NCBI GenBank assembly: GCA_964469565.1
Contig: CAYXZD010000012.1
Location: 62,001 to 126,000, forward strand
DNA from: GCA-2720975 sp964469565
GTDB taxonomy: Bacteria > Planctomycetota > UBA1135 > GCA-002686595
Length of the DNA stretch: 64,000 nt
Reading direction: 5' to 3'
The notes below the pieces were generated by a model, which saw only the letters and a list, made by a program, of their open reading frames with translations, did not search any database and was not told the origin of the DNA. This document shows positions 33,305 through 41,724 of the stretch, in pieces. A program made the translations under genes and the position numbers. Positions within the stretch are counted from its first letter, which is position 1; every line of letters starts with the position of its first letter.

Positions 33305-35415
33305 TAGCCGGGAGAGGGGGACTGCGTGGAGGGGTGCTCCCCAAAGCGGCTGTAAAGTCCCTCGATGGCCTCGGGTTCGCCAATGACGAGCACGCGATCT
33401 CCAAGCTCAAAGTGAGTCGTTCCCTTGGGCGTGAGCGTTTGTCCAGTTCTGCGAATGGCGGCCACAAGACACTGATCGGGTAATGGTGCATCGCGCAGGG
33501 CGAGGCCGGCAAGGGCCTCTGAGGCGTGGTCCTTGCGGATGCGAATGGACATATAGCGCTCGTTGCGCATGAACACCTCACGAAGCTGAACCTCGTTTTC
33601 TGCGCCCAGCCACTCACTCATAAAGTCGGGCTGATCAACTCGGCTGGCAAGCTGAGCCAGCATGCGCAGGTGTTGCGCCGGGTCCTCCTTGGGGCTGACG
33701 AGGAAGAATACGGCATGTACCTTGTCAGCCACGCTCGGGTGGCCTAAGGCGTCCCCAGTGACGACCCGAATGTCGCGCCTCGTCCGAACGAGTACCATGG
33801 TGGCCTTGTCGAGGTCTGAAAGGTGCATATGGGGTAAAGCCACACCTTTTGAGACGGGCGTGGAGCCGGTCGCGGTGCCTTCGCTGAAGCCATCGATCAA
33901 GGTCTGCTCATCTACTTCTAGGCGGGGAGCGAGATCACGAGCAGCATGGATGATCAGATCATCGAACTCTGCCATTTCATCCACATCGATGATGTGGGCA
34001 TCGAGAACGGCCTCCTCAAAGGGGTCTTGGTCACGCAAACCTTTTTCCTTCAGGATGGACCGCAACTCGGCGTCTAGCTCTTCGTGACGATTCTGACCGA
34101 GGCGAGCAAACACATGATAGATGGCCCCCTGGCGGTTGACTCGATGGGAACCGTAGCAGGTGTACCACAGAGTTCCTACAAGGATGAGCCCAGCGCTAAA
34201 CAGTGTGGGCATGAGCCCCATTTGGGCGATGAACACAAAGGGCGCCACAATTCCAAAAATGTGCAGAGCTGGATAAAAGGGAGCGCGGTATCCGGGGTCG
34301 TAGGAGGCAAGCCCGCTTTCACGCATCACGATCACTGCTAGGCACAGGAGCGCAAACATCATCAATTGGAAAGCGCTGGCTAACTTCGCAATCTTGACCG
34401 GCTCGAGAAACAGCAGGATGGCCACGATGATTGTGACAGTGAGCGCAATGGAGCGAACGGGTGTTCCGCGCTTGGAGAGCTTTGCGAGTTGACGCGGCAC
34501 GAGGTGGTCACGCCCCATCGCTAGTGGGTAGCGCGAGGAGCTCAGGATGCCCGCATTGGACACGGAGAAAAACGCCAAAAAAGCTCCTGCGGTGATCACG
34601 TACAAACCCACCTCTCCGAAGATGGCGTTGGCTGCAGAAGCCATCGGAGTCAAATCTCCAGCTAGCTGATCGGCGGGCAAAACTCCAACCATGATGGCCG
34701 TGCAGAGTCCATACACCAGCAGAGAGGTTGCAAGTGAGAGGAATACCCCGCGTGGAAGGTCTCGTTCGGGGTCACGCACCTCCTCGGATACACTGGCCAC
34801 GTTTGTCACGCCGACGTACGAGATGTACACCAACCCTGCTGTGCTGAGGATTCCCTCCGTGCCTGCACCAAAGAAGTTCGCAAAGGCCGCAGGGTCGATG
34901 TTGGGAACGCCCTTCCCTATGAACAGGGCCAGGACAGTGAGAAGGCCCAGGACGAGGATCACTTGGAAGCTGCCGCTCTTTTTGGAGCCAGCGGCGTTTA
35001 GAACACCGAAGAGGACCGCAAACCCCGCTGCGATCGCACGCATGACCATGGGGTCAGCATCGCCAAAGATGAGGGCGCTGTAGGCTCCAATGCCAACGAG
35101 GGCAAAGGAGGTCTTCAGTACGAGGGCGAGCCAGGTTCCCAATCCCCCGATGGTCCCCGCTAGGGGCCCTAGGCTGCGATCGAGGAAGTAGTACGCTCCC
35201 CCAGCTTTGGGCATGGCGGTGGACAACTCCACGACCGCAAGCATGGCCGGCACCAGTGGCACAGCTGCAAGCATGTAGCACAACACAATGGCTGGCCCTG
35301 CTTGGGCTGCAGCAAGGCCCGGTAGGAGAAAGAGGCCAGCGCTGAGGGTGGCGCCCGTAGCGATGGTATAGACGTCCCGAAGCCGGAGGGACTTAGGCAG
35401 GCTGGTTGTGGCCAT
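33304..35415 (-). CDS. APC-family amino-acid permease fused to PTS EIIA-type and RCK_C (TrkA-C) domains
   Basis: 703 residues. Residues 1-430 form an APC transporter with about 12 transmembrane segments (TIATGATLSAGLFLLPGLAAAQAGPA at the start; YISYVGVTNVASVSEEVRDPERDLPRG in the middle). Residues about 470-615 are an EIIA-type phosphoacceptor-like domain with GVALPHMHL, where His529 stands in the usual phospho-His position. Residues about 620-690 are an RCK_C/TrkA-C ligand-binding domain (LPKGTTHFELGDRVLVIGEP-like core). The fusion suggests a transporter gated by phosphorylation state and a bound ligand. The substrate is not predictable. No PTS EI or HPr gene is in the window. Confidence 0.9.
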   Translation of the reverse strand: MATTSLPKSLRLRDVYTIATGATLSAGLFLLPGLAAAQAGPAIVLCYMLAAVPLVPAMLAVVELSTAMPKAGGAYYFLDRSLGPLAGTIGGLGTWLALVLKTSFALVGIGAYSALIFGDADPMVMRAIAAGFAVLFGVLNAAGSKKSGSFQVILVLGLLTVLALFIGKGVPNIDPAAFANFFGAGTEGILSTAGLVYISYVGVTNVASVSEEVRDPERDLPRGVFLSLATSLLVYGLCTAIMVGVLPADQLAGDLTPMASAANAIFGEVGLYVITAGAFLAFFSVSNAGILSSSRYPLAMGRDHLVPRQLAKLSKRGTPVRSIALTVTIIVAILLFLEPVKIAKLASAFQLMMFALLCLAVIVMRESGLASYDPGYRAPFYPALHIFGIVAPFVFIAQMGLMPTLFSAGLILVGTLWYTCYGSHRVNRQGAIYHVFARLGQNRHEELDAELRSILKEKGLRDQDPFEEAVLDAHIIDVDEMAEFDDLIIHAARDLAPRLEVDEQTLIDGFSEGTATGSTPVSKGVALPHMHLSDLDKATMVLVRTRRDIRVVTGDALGHPSVADKVHAVFFLVSPKEDPAQHLRMLAQLASRVDQPDFMSEWLGAENEVQLREVFMRNERYMSIRIRKDHASEALAGLALRDAPLPDQCLVAAIRRTGQTLTPKGTTHFELGDRVLVIGEPEAIEGLYSRFGEHPSTQSPSPG

Positions 35416-35477
35416 GGGTTCAGGGTCTACCCGCTTAGGTCATTTGAAGAGCAGGTGCACGTCTGGCAATGGGCGGT

Positions 35478-37184
35478 TTATCGCGAAAAGGTGTGATAGC
35501 TACCCGTAGTGGGGACACCCAGTTTGGTTTCCTTTGACTCGCCAGGCCACCGGACATACAAGCCTGTCACAGTGTGACCTGCAGGTACTCCGAAGTGAAC
35601 TCGTGGATCGTTGGAGGCCAGGTAGCTGTAGGCGGGATCGGCGAGTCGGTGCTGGGATACCGATGAGGCGATTCCATCACTACCGGTGACCGTAGTCTCT
35701 AAGCGAACCATAGACCCGACAGCTGTCTTGAAGCGTGAACCCAGTAGTTCTACCCCTACAAACGTTCCCGAGCGCGGGGCGACATTACGCAAGAGCTTGA
35801 CAGGGGCGTCGCGGTCAATGACGACCACATCGACATCACCATCGTTATCAATGTCTCCAAACGCGGCACCACGGCTGGAACCGAGCACCGGTTTCGCACT
35901 TCCCTCGCCCCGACTCCTAAACTTCGCATCACCCTCGCCTTGGAAGAGTAAATTGGGTTCTGCATAGGCATCGTCGCTATAGGCTTCATCTTTGCCCCAT
36001 GCTTGTACAGCACCATTTGCGACGTACAAATCAAGCTGACCATCGAGGTTGTAGTCATGAAACCCCATGCCGAAACCCGTGAGTTTCAGGCTTGCGGGTC
36101 CGAGGCCTGTTGCATTGGTCTTATCGCGGAAGCGGCCGTTGCGATTGAGATAAAACGTGTTGGTCTCGCGCCGAATATGGGTCATGAATAGATCGAGCCA
36201 ACCGTCTTGGTTGATATCCACCCATTGGACGCCCATGCCGGCCTCGGGTGTACCGGTGCTGTTGACTGCACATCCTCCGATCAGGGCAACGTCTTGAAAA
36301 CCGTTGCCTCCGCTGTTGCGCCAAAGCGCATTTGGCGTGGCGTCATTTGCCACATAGATGTCTGCATCTCCGTCTTGATCGAAGTCAGCACAAGCGACAC
36401 CCAAGCCGTTGCCGCTGGTGAGGTGAATCCCCTGTTTGCGAGAGTAGTCTGCAAACCCAAGACGCCCCTGAAGCAGTAGCAGGTCGGTGGAGTGTGCGTT
36501 GTAGTTGTTCGGGCTGCAGTAATCGGGACGGTTTCTGTAGTTGTTACAAGGAGTTTCAATCGTGGGGGACCAGTTGAGGTTGTTCACCACAAACAAGTCG
36601 AGCTTGCCATCCCCATCGCCGTCAACGAACGCGGCGCTCGTTCCCCAGCGCCCATCATTAGCTTTCAGGCGAACTGAAAGGTCCTTGAAAGTGCCATTGC
36701 CCTGGTTCTGATAGAAGACATTGGGTCCGACATTCGTGACGTAAAGGTCAATATCTCCATCACCGTCGTAGTCGCCGCAAGCAGCGCCCATGCCGTAGCC
36801 GGTGTCCCCTACACCTGCGGCATCGGTCACATCCACAAAGTCGGGACTGGCCAACTCTGCGTTCACTGATTTCTCTACGTGCATGTTCTTGAACAGGCGG
36901 TTACCGGGCAAAGATTGCTCCTCGGTTGGAGTCAAGTAACCCGATTGCACCAGGTAGAGGTCAAGGTCGCCGTCGCCGTCGTAGTCAAACAAAGCTGTGC
37001 CGCCTCCCATGATTTCAGGAAACCAGAATCGGTCAGCCGGAGCACCGCTTACGTGTTCCCAAGTCAATCCGGCCGCCTCAGCCTCTTCATGGAACCAAGG
37101 GGCGGTGTCTTGACTTTGAAGGGCAGGTGCACCCGTGTTGGGCACGAGCAACAATGTGGCAAATGAGAATAGAGAAAGGTGCAT
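35478..37184 (-). CDS. Exported CRTAC1/ASPIC-UnbV family protein with FG-GAP (VCBS) repeats
   Basis: 568 residues from the ATG at 37184, chosen because it gives a signal peptide (HLSLFSFATLLLVPNTGAPA); the in-frame extension to 37418 is basic and low-complexity. At least seven FG-GAP repeats with calcium-loop DxDxDG motifs (FDYDGDGDLDLYL, GDYDGDGDIDLYV, VDGDGDGKLDLFV, ADFDQDGDADIYV, VDINQDGWLDLFM, HDYNLDGQLDLYV, GDIDNDGDVDVVV) build a beta-propeller. An ASPIC/UnbV domain ends it (GTFVGVELLG...VRWPGESKETKLGV). Such proteins are common in Planctomycetes and are thought to bind calcium and mediate surface interactions. It is downstream of a TPR gene on the same strand (55 bp). Confidence 0.9.
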   Translation of the reverse strand: MHLSLFSFATLLLVPNTGAPALQSQDTAPWFHEEAEAAGLTWEHVSGAPADRFWFPEIMGGGTALFDYDGDGDLDLYLVQSGYLTPTEEQSLPGNRLFKNMHVEKSVNAELASPDFVDVTDAAGVGDTGYGMGAACGDYDGDGDIDLYVTNVGPNVFYQNQGNGTFKDLSVRLKANDGRWGTSAAFVDGDGDGKLDLFVVNNLNWSPTIETPCNNYRNRPDYCSPNNYNAHSTDLLLLQGRLGFADYSRKQGIHLTSGNGLGVACADFDQDGDADIYVANDATPNALWRNSGGNGFQDVALIGGCAVNSTGTPEAGMGVQWVDINQDGWLDLFMTHIRRETNTFYLNRNGRFRDKTNATGLGPASLKLTGFGMGFHDYNLDGQLDLYVANGAVQAWGKDEAYSDDAYAEPNLLFQGEGDAKFRSRGEGSAKPVLGSSRGAAFGDIDNDGDVDVVVIDRDAPVKLLRNVAPRSGTFVGVELLGSRFKTAVGSMVRLETTVTGSDGIASSVSQHRLADPAYSYLASNDPRVHFGVPAGHTVTGLYVRWPGESKETKLGVPTTGSYHTFSR

Positions 37185-37239
37185 GTGGTGGGTGCGGGTG
37201 CGTGTGGGGGTGTGATTTGGAATGGGGCGAGAGCTGGCC

Positions 37240-38934
37240 TTATTCGTCTCCGCCCTTTCCAGCCTCATTGTCTGTCGAGCTGTGGTCATGGCCTGAATGA
37301 TCATCGCCGGGTGACTCTTTAGGTGTCTGTGGAGCGGGGGCCTGCTCACCTTGGCCGGGAAGCTTTCCTGTCCGGACGACAGAGCGCACATTCTGACAGA
37401 ATGTCTGAACCTCAGCATTGGCAGGCATGGCCTTCGTCATGAAATCTGCAATGCGCATGGCTTCATCCATTTGATTGGTGGATACCAATGTTTGCGTGTA
37501 GAACATTGCGACTTGCGGCGTGCGTGGGGCAAGGTCGAAAGCACGCTTGGCCGCGGCCACGCCCTGGGTGGGGTTTCCTACCGTGAACTGCGCTCGAGAA
37601 AGGAACAGGAACGCATTTGGATTGCCGGTGTTGCGCTCTGCATTGGCCATTGCGAAGCGAAGCATCTCTGTTTTTCTGCCCGTCTGAGCGTACAGGCTGG
37701 CCAAGCGCTCAAAGAGTTGAGGCTCGGTGCAGCCCAACTGCAATGCAGTGCTAAATGACTGCAGGGCAGAGTTGGCCGCCTGTGGATCGAGGTTGGAGGG
37801 ATCCAGCGTCATGTTGATTGCGAGACCCAAGAAGTAGTGGGGTCTCCCTAGGTTTGGCGCAATGGAAACAGCCTCTTGGGCCTTAGCCATGACCTCGGCC
37901 ATGATGGCTTCGCTTTCCTCGGGCGTCAGCGTCTGAGCGGCAATCGAAAGCTTGTTCATCAGGGCCGTGGCCAATTCAATCTTGATGTCGACAGAATCGG
38001 GCTTGGCTGCCTCTGCCTTGCGCAATGTCTCGATTCCAAGGGCGACCTTGCCGGTCATCAGGTGGGCTCTACCCAACAGGTGAAGTACAGCGTGGTTGGT
38101 GGGGTTGGTCAGCAAGATCGCATTGAGGGCGTCCGTGGCGGGCCCGATCTCTCCCCCCATCATCATGTTCTCAATCCCCATCATGCGGCGATGGAAGCCT
38201 ACGGAGAAGTTGGACAACAGGGGTTGGTGAGGGTCGGGTGGAAACTCGGGCCAAGCGTTGACTCCTGCTTGCAGGTGGGCGGTAGCTTCAGCCTCACGGC
38301 CCAGCTCCATGTAGCACTGCCCCAAAAGGAATCGCGCATGGCGGTAGCTAGGGTTGTCGATCACGATGCGCTCCAGTACATCGCTCGCCTCGATCCAACG
38401 ATCTTGGGCGATGCGGATCTGGCACAGTCCCACCCTTGACTGAGGCCACTCTGTAGGCTGTGGTTGGTTGGCCTCGGCGGCAATGGCTTGCTGAAAAGCG
38501 GCGTCGGCCCCTTCAAGGTCCCCCATGGCCAGTAGCATTGATCCTAGGCGGGCTTGGATGACGGGAGTGTTTTTGAGCTTGGAGGCAGCAAGTCGCATGT
38601 CTGCGAGGGCTTGCTCGGCGTCTCCGCTGGCCTGCAAGACCACAGCCCTTCGATATACCCATTGGGGGGCATCGGGCAGCAGGTTGATCGCGTTGGTATA
38701 GGACTTGGCTGCGGCGGCGAATAGTGTGTTCGCTTCGTAGACTAAGCCTAGATCTGCGTGGACTGATCCCTTGCTTGGATCGGCTTGGGCCCGGGCGAGG
38801 TAGTCAGCGATCAGTGCAGCGATCTCGGGGTCCATGCTGGCCTGGTCTCGAACTGAGACGGGGACCGGCGCATCTTGGAGCTGCGGGGCTAGGGGAGTGA
38901 CGGCTAACAGGACGGCGGCAAAGTGCGGGATCAT
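37240..38934 (-). CDS. Exported TPR-repeat protein with His-rich tail
   Basis: 564 residues. A signal peptide (HFAAVLLAVTPLAPQ) is followed by about ten TPR units (for example HADLGLVYEANTLFAAAAKSY and HARFLLGQCYMELGREAEATAHLQAG), ending in an unstructured PAPQTPKESPGDD segment. The C-terminal tail reads GDDHSGHDHSSTDNE, with three His and many acids, and may bind a metal ion. It is the first gene of the pair with the CRTAC1 protein, as often seen for these secreted families, where TPR proteins probably act as partners. No enzyme motif. Confidence 0.85.
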   Translation of the reverse strand: MIPHFAAVLLAVTPLAPQLQDAPVPVSVRDQASMDPEIAALIADYLARAQADPSKGSVHADLGLVYEANTLFAAAAKSYTNAINLLPDAPQWVYRRAVVLQASGDAEQALADMRLAASKLKNTPVIQARLGSMLLAMGDLEGADAAFQQAIAAEANQPQPTEWPQSRVGLCQIRIAQDRWIEASDVLERIVIDNPSYRHARFLLGQCYMELGREAEATAHLQAGVNAWPEFPPDPHQPLLSNFSVGFHRRMMGIENMMMGGEIGPATDALNAILLTNPTNHAVLHLLGRAHLMTGKVALGIETLRKAEAAKPDSVDIKIELATALMNKLSIAAQTLTPEESEAIMAEVMAKAQEAVSIAPNLGRPHYFLGLAINMTLDPSNLDPQAANSALQSFSTALQLGCTEPQLFERLASLYAQTGRKTEMLRFAMANAERNTGNPNAFLFLSRAQFTVGNPTQGVAAAKRAFDLAPRTPQVAMFYTQTLVSTNQMDEAMRIADFMTKAMPANAEVQTFCQNVRSVVRTGKLPGQGEQAPAPQTPKESPGDDHSGHDHSSTDNEAGKGGDE

Positions 38935-39077
38935 CGTGATGGGGTATGAATGGAACTAGCCCGATGAGAGGCTCTGGGGTGTGCAGGTAGCTCGCGGGGC
39001 TTGGCAGTATACCCGCCGGAGAAGCAGAGTCAGGTCTGGGCAGATTCCATGGAATTCTACGACCATGAGCTAGGGCC

Positions 39078-40103
39078 TCAGACCCCCAAGGTGGGCGGGG
39101 AAGTAGTGAGAAGGCTTTGTACGCATTGAACGACCAACTGTGGGGAGTGGTACAGAAGATCGTCGCTATCCCCGTCGACGACTTGTGCCTCCCCGGGGGG
39201 GGCTAGCATGGCTGAACATTCAGCCCAAATGCGGTTGAAGGCCACGCTGGGGAATCCCTCGGGCACGCTTGATGCGGCCAGGCACTGCCTAGCGACTAGG
39301 GCTCGGGTGGGTATCTCGAAGTGGGCCTCGGCGGGGGCCTGGGATTTCGCGGATTTGGCTTCCGAGGGGAGGGCGCTCAGCATCTCGGATCGTACGGCAC
39401 AAAGCACCCGTGGGCTGCGCGCATGGGCCTGGAGGGCAGCAATCTCGGTTTGACCAATGCCCGCCTGGTCCAAACCGCAAGCAAGCGGGGACATTCCAAG
39501 GATCCGCAGAACTCCAAGGTGGGCGGCCCAGCCGAAAGCCCTCAACAGGCCCGGGGTTAGCCGGGGGTTGGGAACCCCTTCTTTTGCTAGCCGCTCTTCA
39601 AGACTCTCGTGGTACCCGTTCATGAACACTAGGCCAGCTGTCTGGTGTGGGTAGCGCGTCGCAAAGGCTCGCATGGTAGCCGCGGCCTCACCTTGGCCCA
39701 CCAGGACAAACTGGGGGTCGGAGCCCGCTCTGGGGCTCGGTTGCACCTGACGCAGGAGCTCGGCCAGCTCTTGTGCGGCAACGGTGGGGCTGCGGTCCCC
39801 GCTGGAGGGTTCGCTCCAACCCAATCCCGCCCGATCATAGGAAACGACAGTCCCCAATTGGTTGAGAGGGGCGACCAGGCTGTCCATGTGGCTTGACCAT
39901 TGCCCTGCCCCGGCCTCAAGCACGATGACCGGTCCGTCCCCGCTGCCCCTGCGTACGCGAACATGCAGGCGAGTGTCTCCCACCAGAACATGCTGGCCTG
40001 GAGCGTGGAAACGAGCTCGATCTCGACGGCTTCCTATCCTCTCGAATGCCCAGCCTAGCGCGGCGGCGCCAAGGGGGGTCAGGTAGAGCAGGGGGTGGAC
40101 CAT
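39078..40103 (-). CDS. Alpha/beta-hydrolase fold protein without nucleophile serine
   Basis: 341 residues with a hydrophobic N-terminus (about 4-20) that may anchor or export it. The fold is clear: VIVLEAGAGQWSSHMDSL, VVSYDRAGLGWSEPS and a late GDSDDLLYHSP with a plausible Asp and His. The nucleophile elbow, normally GxSxG, reads G136-Q-G138-E-A140. The Ser is replaced by Gly and the last Gly by Ala. A usual serine hydrolase mechanism is therefore not possible unless another residue substitutes. Head-to-head with the molybdopterin operon. A TAGAAT box lies 15 bases before the ATG. Confidence 0.82.
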   Translation of the reverse strand: MVHPLLYLTPLGAAALGWAFERIGSRRDRARFHAPGQHVLVGDTRLHVRVRRGSGDGPVIVLEAGAGQWSSHMDSLVAPLNQLGTVVSYDRAGLGWSEPSSGDRSPTVAAQELAELLRQVQPSPRAGSDPQFVLVGQGEAAATMRAFATRYPHQTAGLVFMNGYHESLEERLAKEGVPNPRLTPGLLRAFGWAAHLGVLRILGMSPLACGLDQAGIGQTEIAALQAHARSPRVLCAVRSEMLSALPSEAKSAKSQAPAEAHFEIPTRALVARQCLAASSVPEGFPSVAFNRIWAECSAMLAPPGEAQVVDGDSDDLLYHSPQLVVQCVQSLLTTSPPTLGV

Positions 40104-40118
40104 GGCTTAGGCCTTTGG

Positions 40119-40124
40119 ATTCTA
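40119..40124 (-). promoter_or_regulatory. -10-like TAGAAT before the alpha/beta-hydrolase gene
   Basis: TAGAAT on the minus strand with 15 bases to the ATG at 40103. It is shared with the 48-bp divergent region that must also drive the molybdopterin operon. No -35 visible. Confidence 0.3.
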
Positions 40125-40151
40125 GCTTGAACTAGGCCAGAGCCCCATGGG

Positions 40152-41717
40152 TTGAGTATTCTGAGCCCCGTTCCCGTCCCCGTTTCCCTACGCCCCGTTC
40201 CCCCCGTGCAACTCGGATTCGTTATCGACCACTCGCGGTGTATCGGCTGCCACGCCTGCACCGTTGCCTGCAAGTCCGAGAACCACGTCCCCGTGGGGGA
40301 TTTTCGCACCTGGGTGAAATACACCGAGAGCGGTAGTTTTCCAGAAGTGCGACGGGGTTTCTCTGTACTTCGGTGTAATCAATGTACGGCGGCTCCCTGT
40401 GTCGAGATTTGCCCGGTTATCGCCCTCGACAAGCGGCCTGACGGGATTGTAGACGTGGACCCTCAGCTGTGTATTGGGTGTAAGAGTTGCACTCACGCCT
40501 GTCCGTACGATGCCATTTACATCAACGAGTCCACCGGCACGGCGGAAAAGTGCCACTTCTGTGCCCATCGTACGGATCGCGGATTGGCTCCGGCGTGCGC
40601 GGTGGTCTGCCCTACAGAGGCCATTATCCCTGGAGATTTCCACGACCCGCAGAGCCACGTGCGGTCCCTCGCCAAGAAACACCCACTGTCGGTGCGCAAG
40701 CCAGAAGCGGGAACGGGCCCCAACGTGCGCTATATCGACGCGAACCCCGCTGGTATGGATCCGGGTAAGACCAACCTGTCCCAAGGCTTTATCTGGTCAG
40801 AGCCCCCAACCGGCGAGCGTGCACGAGCCCAGGCTTGGGAGGCTGAATCATCGGAAGCGGTAGCGCGCACGACTTACGACGTGCCCCGGTCTCAGCTTTG
40901 GGGTTGGCGCGTGAGCACCTATCTTTGGACGAAGTCTATTGCTGCAGGAGTCTTGCCCATCGCGCTGCTCGGCATGGCTCTAGGGGCACCGACGGCCACC
41001 CCTGAAGTTGAGTTTACCCGCTTTATCGCAGCAGTCGTGGCGCTCGCATTCCTTGGTGTGACTGGCCTGCTCTTGATCACGGATCTGAAACGGCCAGAGC
41101 GCTTCCTCTATATCTTCCTCAAGCCAAACTGGAATTCCTGGCTTGTGCGCGGGAGCTACATCATCGCGGCCTATAGCGCTGTGCTGTTGGCGAGCCTTTT
41201 CATGGGCTCTACCTTCTTGACCTGGCTCACCTACGGATTGGGTGCATGGACGGCGGCTTACACCGCATCCCTGTTGGCGCAAGCAAAGGGTCGGGTACTC
41301 TGGATGCGCAAGGGTCTTGGTCTTCAACTCTTGGCTCAAGCCGGACTTGCGGGATCGGGAACTCTAATGATCATGGAATTCCTGGGTGTTGTTCTTGATG
41401 GAGCGCTGACGTCGAGCTTGCCCGTGATGATGGGGACCTGCTTGGCTTTGAATTTCATCGCCATCTTGCTGGAGGGGAACTGTGCCCCCAAGGGACGTGA
41501 GGTGGAGTATGAGCGTGCTGTGCGCCTTGTCAGTCACGGGCCCTTTGCCCGCCGCCACTGGATCGTGGGCGTAGGCCTGGGTCTCGCGGTGCCGCTGTGC
41601 CTGATTGTCTTTGGGCCGTCTTCGCTAGGCGCGCTTGCGGCAGTGTTGGCCTTGGCGGGCTTGTTTGTGGAAGAAGACATCCTCGTTCGTGCAGGCCAAG
41701 CCCTGCCTATCAGTTAA
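40152..41717 (+). CDS. Fused 4Fe-4S electron-transfer subunit and DmsC/NrfD-type membrane anchor
   Basis: 521 residues. Residues about 20-170 carry four Cys clusters of the DmsB/PsrB type (CIGCHACTVAC, CNQCTAAPCVEICP, CIGCKSCTHACP, and the CxxC...C...C set starting CHFC), predicting four [4Fe-4S] clusters. Residues about 245-515 hold about eight transmembrane helices like DmsC-type quinol-interacting anchors. In most organisms these are two proteins, so this is a B-C fusion. The start is a TTG at 40152; no better start is in frame, and the family homology begins near residue 20. No Tat or Sec signal is visible. It overlaps no neighbour but precedes the catalytic subunit by seven bases. Confidence 0.92.
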   Translation: MSILSPVPVPVSLRPVPPVQLGFVIDHSRCIGCHACTVACKSENHVPVGDFRTWVKYTESGSFPEVRRGFSVLRCNQCTAAPCVEICPVIALDKRPDGIVDVDPQLCIGCKSCTHACPYDAIYINESTGTAEKCHFCAHRTDRGLAPACAVVCPTEAIIPGDFHDPQSHVRSLAKKHPLSVRKPEAGTGPNVRYIDANPAGMDPGKTNLSQGFIWSEPPTGERARAQAWEAESSEAVARTTYDVPRSQLWGWRVSTYLWTKSIAAGVLPIALLGMALGAPTATPEVEFTRFIAAVVALAFLGVTGLLLITDLKRPERFLYIFLKPNWNSWLVRGSYIIAAYSAVLLASLFMGSTFLTWLTYGLGAWTAAYTASLLAQAKGRVLWMRKGLGLQLLAQAGLAGSGTLMIMEFLGVVLDGALTSSLPVMMGTCLALNFIAILLEGNCAPKGREVEYERAVRLVSHGPFARRHWIVGVGLGLAVPLCLIVFGPSSLGALAAVLALAGLFVEEDILVRAGQALPIS

Positions 41718-41724
41718 GCGTTCC

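Noticed and set aside
39044..39055. Perfect 12-bp palindrome ATTCCATGGAAT
   Set aside because: Single copy, 110 bp upstream of the TPR gene start; no second site or regulator. It could be an operator but support is too thin.
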